From NCBI GenBank assembly GCA_963402885.1, contig OY727102.1, positions 11,036,001-11,100,000 on the forward strand: a stretch of 64,000 nucleotides of DNA, given 5' to 3'. The notes under the pieces were generated by a model that worked only from the letters and a program-made list of their open reading frames with translations, had not been told where the DNA came from and made no database searches. Positions 9,604-21,200 of this stretch are shown here, piece by piece (the stretch's first letter is position 1; every line of letters begins with the position of its first letter). Source of the stretch: Antedon bifida. Taxonomy: Eukaryota > Echinodermata > Crinoidea > Comatulida > Antedonidae. A program made the position numbers and the translations under genes.

Positions 9604-12372
9604 TGTGCTGATGCGCTCTTGACATGTGTACCCATGACACCAGCCGTGATCTTGTGGTCCATTGATCAAATCAACATAACCGTTAGACACAATGACGATT
9701 GGTGAAGACGTCGTAATTCTTGTGTCAGGATCAAGACTTTCAATAATCAACATAGCGTAATCGTAGTCATAGCATTCAAAAGCCTGCCAAGATTCATGCC
9801 ATATTCAGTCTTCTGTACCAATGATACCTTAATGAAAAGAGCAGATTAGATAAAAGATTTTACTACCATTGATGTCTGTAACCATCATGTTTGGAATTCT
9901 ATAATCCTATAATTCTAAGTCCACGTCTCGGATCTCTATCCCACTCGTATGCAGAATCAGGAATAACATAACCAGGCCGTGATCCTACTAGAATTCCACC
10001 ATCTTCGTCTCTGATCATTGCATTCTTAAATGCATCACAATCCATCTCCACGCACTCAGAAGGATTAAAGACCCCTTCCCTTCAATTTGTGACGTTTTGT
10101 AAAAATAATACATATATATTACTTTAAAAACATTAAACAAGGTCATTCCTTGTCTTAAATGTACGTTTTATGGTAAATTATGATAAAAAGTGAGAAACAA
10201 TGCACTACCTATGTAGCTCGCGGCGAATGACCTCTCGTGGGCAGTCTTTAGGTCTAGCCTAGCTAGGCTGAGTTTTGTAGGCCTATAGCCGGTAAACATC
10301 GGTAACGTACGAATATCGTATGCTAGTTATATACCTAGCCTGACGTTGTATAGTTGCTGCATTAATTGTCTTTCTATATTTGCCAGACTCCGTTGATACA
10401 AAATGGGGAAAACCTGGTATTTTCGGTGAAAATTTATGAGTCTTCCATTTGTTTTGGCCTCACGATCAATCAAAAAGTGGGTGAATTACAGAAGAAAAAC
10501 AAAAATATCAATCCGCACGCAATGCATTTTGGGATTTATAGCGGGCCGCTAAAATTACTAGAATCAACTTATTTTTCACATTTTTAACCATTTAAAGACA
10601 AAAAAGTTACCATATAATATTTATTTTTACATTAATTGTAGTTTGTGACCTTAAATTAGATCTAAAAAACGTAGGGAAGGGGGTCTTTTTAACTTTACTG
10701 TAGTGTTAAGATTAAATGAAAAGTATTGTAGGTACAGTAAGTGTACTAGGTTGATGAAAATAATGCAATTAGCAAGTAAAGATACACAATGATTTACAAT
10801 AACGTAACTTGGATAAATGCAAGTGGTCCGTAGATATATAGGATAAATACTATTAGTACTTACCCTAAATTAGGTATATGTATGTAAACCCTGTTCTTGT
10901 CTCTGTCTCTTACCTTCTTTGTACCTATAAGCATTCAGCTTCATGTGTAAACAGTATGAGTATGCGTTTCCTGCAATAGAACTCAAACAATGGCAGTTGT
11001 TGGCTTGTCGAAGTAAGGACTAGGTTTGTCCAAGTAAGGACCAATCTTGTGCTTCCAGCAATAGCTGGGTAATTATGTATACCATGAAATTGAAAAAAAT
11101 TGAGCACCATTACATGAAATTTGCCCACACGAATCCAGCATTTCCGTTCTCTGGACGAGGTGCACGCTGTTTTGCACTTTGACCTGCATTCTCCGGTTGA
11201 TTCTGAAATATTTACATGAAAATGTTAATGGAAAAATGTAATATTTTAATCAGAATTTATAAATTACGTAACTGATTACACAATGGAATGGCATTATCAG
11301 TACACGTTAAGAAAAAGGAGGTAGAAGAGTAAGAAAGTCCTTTGACAAATTTCCTTTCGAGTGAAAGTCAAGTATGCATATACTGTATAATATCTATACA
11401 TTGATTTTATTTGACAGAATGCAAAATAGAGTTCCCCAAAATGAAAATATAATAAAAATTGAAATACAGAAAAAAAAAAAACATCTTTTAAAATGAATAA
11501 TAAAAATGTTCATATTTATTGAAACTGTTTATATCTTTTCTTTTTTTTGGTTTCCCACTTTTATTTCATCGTCATTAACATTGTTTCATTCATTATGATT
11601 TTTACATTTATACATTATCTAATCTAATTCATCATAATTACATAATATATACAGTATTCGGTTTGTAACATGCTATTTAATGTTAAATCTTACTGAACCT
11701 ACCTGTAACTCATCGCAATCAAAGAACAGGCTTGTACCAATTATAAACGTCCATTCTCACACATACTTATCAACAGCTCCATGACTAAGAGAAGATGGCT
11801 CAATGACAAATGGCATCACCCCGATGTTGTTGTCAGCAAGAACAAGATCAGTCATTTACAACGGAACTCGAAATTTGGAAAAAGACATAATCCCAATTCT
11901 TCCAGATGAAGAAATTGGCAATCTGTGTGCAGTCTCTCTGACCATCCCTCGTCATGAACACCGTGCAAAGAAGTATGGCCTTCGTTGTTGCTCCATTGAC
12001 TTTCAACGTCACAATCTCCCCACTGACATGGTACAGCACCATCTCAGAGCCTACCACAGTGTTGTCTTGTAGGATGACATCTCTGGAGCTCTCAATTTCA
12101 ATACCTGCTGGCCACGATATATCCTCAGCATTGTAGCGGTCTTGATATGTACCAGGAAAGACAGAACAGCAGATTAATCTAAAATGTAAGTTACTATATA
12201 AGGGAAAGAGAAGTATTTTGACATTGCTTACCTGCTCCAACTGTGTGGTGAATTACATTATCCTGAATTGTTTGTCCTGAAGTACCAAACATCCCGATAG
12301 CAGGACTGAAGCCATTATGAAATATATACAACCGCTGGACCTTCTACAGTAACTTCTCCAATATCCAAGAAA
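9604..12372 (-). pseudogene. PKHD1L1: Fibrocystin-L (PKHD1L1-like) pseudogene, proximal exons
   Basis: Upstream half of the broken gene, minus strand, in family order. 12372-12238: FHNGFSPAIGMFGTSGQTIQ and VIHHTVGA. 12180-11700: AGIEIESSRDVILQDNTVVG, TQIANFFIWKNWDYVFF, NNIGVMPFVIEPSSLSHGAV and IIGTSLFFDCDELQ. 11190-11020: GIHNYPAIAGSTRL. 10085-9850: ECVEMDCDAFKNAMIRDEDG, VGSRPGYVIPDSAYEWDRDP, then after a shift RIPNMMVTDING. 9830-9604: CYDYDYAMLIIESLDPDTR, GYVDLINGPQDHGWCHGYTC and QERISTF at the LINE junction. Stops or shifts occur near 12330, 11843, 11120 and 9885. The real protein is a large ciliary or cell-surface receptor-like glycoprotein. Introns are kept, so this is a decayed gene or genomic duplicate, not a retrocopy. 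Confidence 0.83.
10090..10716. other. Intron-like AT-rich stretch without features
   Basis: Lies between two exon relics of the fibrocystin-L pseudogene. A 73-codon plus-strand frame at 10366-10587 has no recognisable motif. I see nothing to annotate. Confidence 0.5.
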
Positions 12373-12380
12373 GCAACCTA
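10717..12380 (-). repeat. Segmental duplication copy B (partner 541-2190)
   Basis: From AAAAGTATTGTAGGTA at 10717 the sequence follows the same order as 541 onward: GTACTAGGTTGATGAAAATA, AACGTAACTTGGATAAATGC, GTCCGTAGATATATAGGATA and so on. It passes through the intron between the PbH1-type exons and stops near 12380. Both copies are minus-strand relative to the fibrocystin-L gene, so this is a direct duplication with a spacing of about 10.2 kb, of which 3.8 kb is the LINE. Confidence 0.8.
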
Positions 12381-12384
12381 AGGG

Positions 12385-13360
12385 AACATTATACTTACCC
12401 GTTGATTAAGTTAATTAACAATTGGGATGAAATATTTTACAGTACTTTGTACTTAATTTATTATTAACATTAAAACATATTTTAGTGTAAATTAAAAATA
12501 ATTTTATTTTATAGTTGTTTATTTATAATTTAGCATTTACTTAAACTATAGGCTTAATATAATTAAGTTAAGTTATCTTGCCCAGTGGGCTAGTCACAAC
12601 AAAAACAAAAATCAAGCCCTGCTGAAATGGAAGCCTTATAATTCTTTTTTGCACTTTTTTTTATAAAAAGAAGAATTATCTGCAATTGCGCCATTGGCTG
12701 CAACAGTATTTTTAATTAATGATTTATGGTTTTTTTCAAATAACTACTGCATATATCACAATATATCACTTTTTAACAATTAGCCAGTAAATCATGGTCT
12801 GGTGTTAACATTCTGAATTTTCCACTGATGCAGTGATGCCTGAATTTCACTACACTGCATAAAATATTAGTAAGCCTATTATAAGATTACCTTTTCCTTC
12901 AAATAGAATACAGTAAATGTCCATCTGGGTCTTGTCTTCTAATATGTGATGCTTCAAAACACATATCCAGTCGTCTTCTGTTGGTCATTTTGAGATTTTT
13001 TTCTTCTGAAGAAACAATAACAATTCTACTAATTTTTTAATTAATTATTAAGTCGTACAGACAGTGACCAACAACTTTATGTCTTGTCTGAAGAATCACC
13101 CAAGAACACAGACAAGTCAGCACAGATCTCGAATTATAAAATATTGCTTACTGAATCGATCAAAAGATGTGTACGGCGTAACAGTTAGCGTTATTTAAAT
13201 ATTCCTTGTTTTTAACTATATAAATATTGACTTTTTGGAACTGAAGTTGATTTATAAAAAGCATATAGGCCTATCGTATTTGTTACATATAACCCTGAAT
13301 AGTCTTTGGTTTGGTGTTTAATATAGGACATGCGGATAGATTGTACTGTATTTATTAGGT
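12385..13360. other. AT-rich spacer, nothing recognised
   Basis: No frames, hairpins or repeat units that I can support. Low-complexity A/T runs only. Confidence 0.5.
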
Positions 13361-13364
13361 ATTG

Positions 13365-13990
13365 GTATATAGGCTAGGCCAATACTAGGATGATAGGTTC
13401 CAGCATGTAGGCTAGCCTGCTGGGCCTAAAAAAAATAAACCTTAAACCAAAATTACATTTCCTAGTTTTTAGAATGAAAGCTGTCAACAGAAAAACCAAT
13501 TGATATCTAAGCTAGGCCTAATTGAATATAGGGTCTTCGGCCTAGGCTAGCTTGATACTAGACTAACGATATAGCCTTTATTATAGTAATAATACTAGCC
13601 TAGGCCTAGCTAGGCCTTAGGCCTAACCCATTCCCATAAAAGAAAGAAGAAGAAAACAGATCTGTCATATAGGCCTAGCTAGCCTAACTAGGCCTAGAGC
13701 TATTATACTAGGCCTAGGCCTATTATTATGATTAGGCCTAGGCCTAGGCCTATTCTATTGTTGCAACCACTTTACCTTAAAAAAACAATTTGTATCCAAA
13801 GCTAATTTGATACGAAGACATCCTTCCACATTCCAATAAAAAAAACTACTAGCTAGGGGCCTAGGCCTAGCTAAGTATAAAAAGTGTATTGCTATACAAT
13901 ACAATACAACGGATAGGCCTAGGCCTAGGCTAGGCCGAAATCAAACTTCCCCGCAGGAGGTTCGTGCTAAAAAACACTTAAATAGGCCTA
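13365..13990. repeat. AGGCCT / TAGGCCTAGGCC cluster
   Basis: Many overlapping copies of the palindromic hexamer AGGCCT arranged as TAGGCCTAGGCCTA runs, mixed with CTAGCTAGGC. Smaller clusters recur at about 30135-30185, 38335-38500, 41020-41150 and 46990-47150. Non-coding simple repeat typical of this genome; no function inferred. Confidence 0.7.
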
Positions 13991-14267
13991 GGCCCACACT
14001 TTTTGAGACTCGTCAACTTATTGTTTAAGAATGCAGATATTTTTTGCCCCGTCGATATAAAATATTTTCCCGTAGAAGTAATTATTAGTTTATTACTAAT
14101 TTTTCTGTTAAGGTAGTATAAGTATAAGATTTGGTAAATCATTTAATACAAATAAATATAAGTAGAACCACCAGAACTATTTCCGCTATACAGCCCTATT
14201 TAAAAATGGCCTGGTCTAAATTAACATTCTACCTACTAGGGAACGTAGGTTGGCCGAGGCACTTTAT

Positions 14268-15117
14268 ATCAACTATTCTATAGAATTTCTATAGAATGAT
14301 TCTATAAAATCTCTATTAAAATTCTATAGAGATTTCATAGAGTTTATATAGAAAAGCGTTGTATTGTTTTTCTATATTTTGTCCAAGTTAATTAGATTTT
14401 CAACAGTCTATAAAGAAAAATCATATTCCTTTACATGCAAAATTGTAAAAGGTATTATTGTATTGATATTGGCAAAATCAAAATGTAACCCCCATTAAAC
14501 AATAAAAATTATAATAATTGATGATATACAGTAAGCAAAAGTTTATATAATTCAAGTTCACAATGATAATTGGTTCATGTTAATATCCCTTACAAATTTG
14601 TTCTATAGATAGAATCAAATAAATATAATTTTATAGAATTTATATCAAATATTCTATAGAATTCGTTTATAGATTTTCTATAGAATGATTGAATAAAATC
14701 TCTATCAAAATTCTATAGAGATTTCATAGAGTTTCTACAGAAAAGTGTTGTATTGTTTTTCTGTATTTTGTCCAGGTTTTAATTTGATTTTCAACAATCT
14801 ATAAACTGGTAAAGAAAAATCCTATTCTTTTACATGCAAAATTGCTTATCATATCAATTTTTGTAAGCGATGAAAAAAAAAATTGTTATTGGCAAAATAA
14901 AAATGTAATTTTCAATCCACTTCATTCCATGATCTTTCAATAATGGTGAGACAATGTATTAATCACATATATAAATTCATAAATAAATTCTATAGAAATT
15001 CTATAAAATTATAGGTTCTATAGAAAAAAAGAAACATTCTATAGACACAAAATAAATTCTATAGAAATTGAAATATGTTTCTATAGAAATTTTGTACTTC
15101 TATAGAATACCATACTG
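14268..15117. repeat. Field of TTCTATAGAA palindromes with an internal duplication
   Basis: I count nine exact TTCTATAGAA palindromes here, plus two more at 15563-15586, and many one-base variants. A segment of about 200 bases (14280-14480) is repeated at 14660-14890, including CTATAGAGATTTCATAGAGT, TGTATTGTTTTTCT and TTTACATGCAAAATTG. Stretches 13990-14267 and 15590-15720 around it show no gene. No ORF. Confidence 0.75.
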
Positions 15118-15124
15118 GTACTGG

Positions 15125-15545
15125 TACTGGTTCAAATAACCGTCTCACAGAGACATCTGGTAGCCATTGACTTAAAGTTGGCATTTGGATGTGTTACTTT
15201 TAAATGTAGGCCTACAGTATGAGAGTGACTACTACCAAATTACACAGTCTCAAAACAACTTATAAACAGTTCATATATACAGTTAAAACATTGCTGGGAA
15301 TTATAAATTTCTGTTGAAGCAGGCTCTAATGAAGTTGCATCTAGTAAGTTGACTTTGTTGTACAACTCTATCAAGTATTGATGGTATCTTCCGACCTCTT
15401 CGTTTACTTTGGGTTGTGTGAAAAGTAAGAATTTTTGTAGGATCTTCATTTTCTTTTCTAATTACATGTCCGATCCAGTTGAATTGTTGCTTGTAGACAT
15501 ATTCTTCTAGCGGTTGACAGCCAGTAATTTTGTAGAGATCGTCAT
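15125..15545 (-). mobile_element. LINE 3' fragment (ORF2 C-terminus)
   Basis: On the minus strand this reads LYKITGCQPLEEYVYKQQFN, then WIGHVIRKENEDPTKILTF and KRRGRKIPSILDRVVQQSQL, ending with a short 3' UTR ...GGTTATTTGAACCAGTACCAG. The WIGHV(I/L)R motif followed by a GRxxP motif is typical of the end of non-LTR ORF2 proteins. It is 5' truncated. A second copy of the same family lies at 58035-58440 in the opposite orientation. Confidence 0.7.
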
Positions 15546-15720
15546 TATCAATAGAGCTCTATAAAATGTTCTATAGAATTCTATAGAACTTTTTTGTAAG
15601 GGCTGACCAATTAACTTAACTCCTTGACAAGCTAGACATAGTAATGTTCGACTTATGTAAGCCCCTCCCCCTAAATAGTTATGCTAATCAAAGTATATTT
15701 TATTGTGCAATTTATAATAG

Positions 15721-17730
15721 GTCGGTCATCTGATCCAGCAAGCAGCAGGAAAAAGCAATTTGAAGAGAGTGTCCAAACAATGTATTTGCAGACAGTGATG
15801 GCAACATTTTATATTATAACATCAATACTTGATGTTGCATAATAGCAGTTTAGTGGAGATGCAGCTTGCCTTCCAATCCCGATTATTCAATAGTGACTTA
15901 ATGGCAGGTTTCAATCCTGACCTCATGGTTGCCAGAGTTCAATCCTGACCTGGTTGCCAGAGTTCAATCCTGACCTAATAACACTTATAAGCATGATTTA
16001 GTTTATCATTCATCCTGTAATTGGCTAATTACTGTCTGTTGAATGCGTTAAAATAAACTAAATTAAAAAAACCTATTATTTTATGTACCATAGTGGATTT
16101 TGCTGTCGATGAGGCCCATGAAGCCGTCTTTTGTAATGTGGGCCAATGCTGCTCTGCAGGTTCCCGTACATTTGTCCAAGAGGGGATCTATGATGAGTTT
16201 GTGAAGAAAAGTGTGCAGAAAGCAAACGCTAGGGTTATTGTATATTATGTAAATTTATAGGGAGAGGGGAAAACTTTTAGGTGAAAAATGGAAAAGAGGT
16301 TCTTCTTTTCCAACATCCTGGATCCGCTCTTGATGAGGGTGATGATGATAATGCTGAAGATGATTTTGATGACATAAATTAAAATATTTGTCACCACTAT
16401 TTATTAATGTTTGTAATGAAATTGTTTCACATATTGATCAAGAACAGTTTGATAAAGTTCTTGGAAAAATTGAATCTGGTAAAAAAGATGGTGCCACATT
16501 GTCATGTGGTGGTAGTCGTCATGGTGACAAAGGCTACTTCTTGCAGTCAACTGTGTTTTCTGATGTCACTGATGGCATGATTATTGCCAAAGAAGAGGTG
16601 AGGTTAAGATTGATTTGTTGACAAAATGCATTTACATTTTTATAATTGAGAGTACTGAAGTACACATTTGCAATCAAACAAAGTTTCCTCTTAATAGTGG
16701 TGTCCCAAATGAAGGGGTTCTACTGTATACAATTGAAAGGAAATAAGGGGTTTATTTAATATTTGTTACTTTACAATACATTTAGCAGTTTCTAGTATTC
16801 TGCACTCTTTTAAGATTTTTGGACCTGTGCAAGTTATTTTGAAATTCAAGAATATTGAAGAGGTCATTGAGCGTACTCATAAGACACATTATGGCCTAGC
16901 AGGAGCAGTATTCACCAAAGATATTGATGTTGCTATGACAGTGGCGCACAGTCTCAAAGCTGGAACCGTATGGTAAAGCATTAAGTATTCGGAAATGACT
17001 TACTACTTATTGTACACTTAAATGCTATATTCACAGTGTTTTGGTAATTTAAATTATATTTGATTTATTCAAAATAGAACACTTTCCACAGTCCATATTT
17101 TAACATACACTAAACCATAGTTACACTTCTTCTATTTCAGGGTGAATTGCTACAATGTGGGCGGACCTTCCATTCCTTTTGGTGGATACAAGCGGTCTGG
17201 TTTTGGTAGAGATTTGTAAGTTGAAATGTTCATGTTTCAAGTGCCAGGTGATATAAATCGGTCAATAGTTATTGAATGATTATGTTTGTTTTTCAGGGGA
17301 GAAGATTCTTTGAAAGAATACCATGAGGTTAAAACTGTAAGTCAGTCTATTTTCATGTAGAACTCCAAGAGAGATGACATCTCAATACGGAGTAGTGTTT
17401 TATTAATAGTGGAGGTATCTCCTTAATAGGATTGTCCCCAGTTGCGTAATGCACAGGGCAAAGGCCCCTGGTTTAGCACTCCTAAGGGACCCTCCAACGC
17501 TGGGTAGTTGCATTGGACTGCTTATGCTCTGGGGTCCCTTGAGCTCAAGGGCCCCTCCCCTAAGGGGGTTGATTGTAGTGGGATGTCTCAAAGTGTAAAA
17601 TCATTACAAAAAGATCTTTATAGTGATTTTAAATTATAATTAGATTCCCTTACCAAACAAATAATTTATTGGGTTTTTCTACTTGCAGGTTAGGTTAGGT
17701 GCCAAAGAAGAACTCATAAATTACAGTTGA
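15721..17730 (+). pseudogene. Aldehyde dehydrogenase (ALDH1/2-type) pseudogene, 3' exons
   Basis: Exon pieces in order. 15721-15805: VGHLIQQAAGKSNLKRV, then frame-shifted PNNVFADSDG. 16094-16240: [20 protein letters not shown] and [18 protein letters not shown], with the active-site Cys in GQCC. 16435-16596: [16 protein letters not shown]. 16820-16973: [20 protein letters not shown] and LKAGTVW. 17142-17212: VNCYNVGGPSIPFGGYKRSG. 17297-17338: GEDSLKEYHEVKT. 17688-17730: a divergent tail ending in TGA. The family oxidises aldehydes with NAD(P)+. The LELGGK segment, which holds the general-base Glu, is deleted with a frameshift. The exon carrying VGDPFD...EQGPQ is missing. The acceptor before IDQEQF is not AG. 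No N-terminal exons were found upstream. Introns are kept, so it is a decayed genomic duplicate. ALDH1 versus ALDH2 cannot be settled. Confidence 0.85.
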
Positions 17731-17734
17731 TCAG

Positions 17735-18253
17735 TATTTTAAAAATAATGTAGTAAACTGCTTTCAATGAAAATAGTGTTTAATTAAAAATATAATGCCA
17801 TTTTTGTTTGTCTCATTTAGTAAATAATATGTATAACATATATCCAAATGGTGGAGCTATCATGTTTAAAGAAAATACAGTATTGTTAATGCATGCATTT
17901 GTTTTGCCTCTCTTCATCCAACTTTATAATTTTTTTTGTGTATGGAATTTAATTTCTGTTGGCAAAAACCTGTGTTTACATATAAATAACAATGAATGAA
18001 TTTATGTTAAGCATGTTACTGCCAACAAACATAAAATAGAAATTTCCACTGAATTAGCAAAAATATGTTATTGTTTTGTCCATTTTATGAAAGTCAGAAA
18101 TACTGTAGGGTATACACTACATACATAAATCCATTACAGTTCTCAATCAGATCTTTTTAAAGTATTTTTTCCTACAGCATGCTATAGCATATATTTGTTT
18201 TAAACTAGAAGGATCTCTGTCTCTTTATATCGGTGTCCATAAACGAAGTGTTA
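17735..18253. other. Convergent spacer / FOCAD 3' UTR region
   Basis: Between the plus-strand ALDH pseudogene and the minus-strand FOCAD stop codon (18254-18256). It must contain the FOCAD 3' UTR. The nearest minus-strand AATAAA I see is far away (about 17670), so the polyadenylation site is not assigned. Confidence 0.4.
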
Positions 18254-21200
18254 TCAATCAAGATTTGATAGCGCCTTGCTCCAAACAGCAAACTTCTTGA
18301 ATGGTGTGGTGTGCCTCAATGAATAAACACATTCTGTATAAAAGAAACATGATAAAGTTATTTATAGCCCATTATCATCAGGAGGCATTGCATTTTTTCT
18401 AATAGTGTACTATTTCATGCACATCTTTCATGACTTGTCCTAAGAAGCCCAGGACATTACTGTACAGTTTATCACTTTGGTAAAAACACAAGCCCACACT
18501 CCTTAAACATAAAAAAGAGGATTAAAGTATTCCAGAGGGGCTGATACCCTGGTTGACATCAGTAAAGAAATGGGTATTATACTAATTTCTTGAAAAATGA
18601 AACAAATTCTACTAACCCTTAAGAGTAACTTTCAAGGTGGGTGACAACATGTGACTGGCATCTGTCAATAAGGTAATTAACCAATCTATAATCTGTAAGT
18701 TTAAAATAAACAATCATCTTCCAATTTAAAATGTGTTATTCATATTATGATTATTATTAAACTGTTACACAATACATAACCTTTACCTTGTCAACTATTT
18801 GATTCCAAGGGTTTAGATTTAACAAATTTACAAGTGATGCTGGTAACTGAGCAACTAGTTCTTGACAGATAAAAACCTCCATTGATCTACATCCCACTGA
18901 ACCATAATCTAAAACTATATCCTTTTCAGTATTAAACTCCAGTGGAACACTAAGGTTTGTGATGTTTGTTGGCGAAGACCAGGCAGTTACAGCTGCAGTG
19001 AATATCTTTATTAAAAATTGAACCGGCTGTGGTAAAAAAAACACTATTTATTATCTAACTGTGGTGAAGAAGAATTACATAAAGAAGGTGCAACAAGACT
19101 TCCTCTTGGTGTTTAGAAAGGAATATATTTATATTAAGCAGTTACAGTTACAGTAACTGTTCAGGCCTATGCCTATTGCTTGCTCCTGGCAAGATTGTAC
19201 TTGATGACATGCCGAATAAATATTATTAACAAAAATAGTAGTTTCACCCTTGAAAAATTCCCATCATTCTTCGACCCTTCCTGTTTACAAGTTGCAACGT
19301 TGTGAATATGCCCCATTAGTTCCAATAACCAATTCAGGCGACTCAAACCATTTATTTGCTCATTGTTGATAGATGCAGACCTAGAGAGGCTGCTTAAAAT
19401 ATACCATAACAAAACCTGCTGTTCAGCCTCACTACAATTCATTGCCACATCTGTAAATAAATAATAAGGTACATTTATTTAGGTTCATATTTACAATAGA
19501 GTACTGTATGTTCAAAATAAACTGCTCAATACAAATACAAAAACATATTTTTTTTCTCTACTGAAAAGCACAAAATTATTTAAAACAATATTTACCAATA
19601 CAAGGATTGAGCCAAACAAGTGGCTGTTTGCCCACTGTGTGTGACCTGATGAATGTTGACCTTATTAAGTTTTCCTCTGCTTCAGGAGAGGTCAACCTAT
19701 CAATGACCTCAACAGGAAGTTGACAAACACATTCTGACAGCAAAATACATTGATAGTTCTATAGAAAATAAAAACATAAGACATAATAATATACAAAAAA
19801 AAAATGCCTATTTTTATATATAAGTTCAAGTTTTTATCACATGCAATGACATAGAATACACTATGTACCACATCACGTTGCTCACAAGAAGATATTAGCT
19901 TGTTTTAATGTGAAAAACTACTTAAAAATGTATTGTCCCCCTGAAAAAATAATTCTTTAAATGTTTGTTGTATGCCATTTTAATATAACATAAATAGTTA
20001 TCCACTTTGACCAAAAATTGGATCGACAACAATTTATTTACCTGAAAAAAACCAGTAATTTAAAGCAAAAAAATTGTTGGTTGAATTTAACCATTTATTT
20101 TGTCATTTTATAAGTGAAAACATTATTTTTTTTCCCGTTTTTTTTTCCACGGAAGTGATTAACTTGATTAAAACTACAAAATAACCTATTCAAAGTCTGA
20201 TTTAATCTTCATTTTTCATTTTTGGGGGACAATACATCTGTAAGATCTTCTGTGAGATCTTTCTCCATGCAAAATGGTCACATGTCACAAAAGCAAGCTG
20301 TTAATCCAATTCTATAATAATCTTGTTCATTTTTGTTTCATGCAACATTTTAATATGTTCGAACCTCCCAATAAAAAAATCTTTGAAAACCAAAAACTTT
20401 CTTTTGAAGCTCTTCATACCATTAAAATCACATTCAAAGAATACCAGAATTTGTAGAAAACTAAACATATTAGGCCATCCCAATGGCCTCTGTTATTGAG
20501 AGACTCGACTGAATGAAAACAAATTTTACCTCAATATTTCGTGGAAGTATAAAATAAATAGTTTCCACAGCTTGATAAAGTAGATATGTAACAGATTGTG
20601 GAGGGTCAGGTACTGCTAATGCTGCCTTTAATCCCTCCAGTACTGATGCACAAAGTGTAACAGTGACTGGACTGAAGTTGGTAAATGGTTCAAGTATGCT
20701 TGTGGCCAAGAAGAACTTTAGCTTGGCCAGGGGGATTGTTTTTATCAGAACTGGTAGTGACTTGTACAGGAGCTCCTTTTCTTTGGCCTGTAAAAACAGA
20801 TTAACTTCTTATATACCCACTGTTAATATTTGCAAATTATATGAAATGATAGTGTGTAGCAACATTTCAAAATAAAAATGTTTCTCTGCTATTTACTTTT
20901 ATAAAATAAGATCTACTAAACTCCATGAACTTTCCAGTTAAATACTAATAATAATAATATTGTTTACAATTACTGTATATCTAGTGTCTACTAGACTACA
21001 GTAGGTAATTGATTTGAAAAATATTATTGTATATCTACAATTTTTTAACCCATCTTGCTATGTGGGTGAATTCAATATGTATAATGTGAATAATGTCAAA
21101 GATTGTAGGCCTACAGTAGGTCATGTCTTCTTAATCGTACTTCTACTAGTTCTACTGTGTCATGTGTGGGACCCAAATTGTGGAATGACTTGAACTACGA

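Noticed and set aside
13365-13990. TAGGCCTAGGCC runs as telomere-like or CRISPR-like array
   Set aside because: Irregular palindromic simple repeat, no spacer structure, wrong telomere motif, eukaryotic context.
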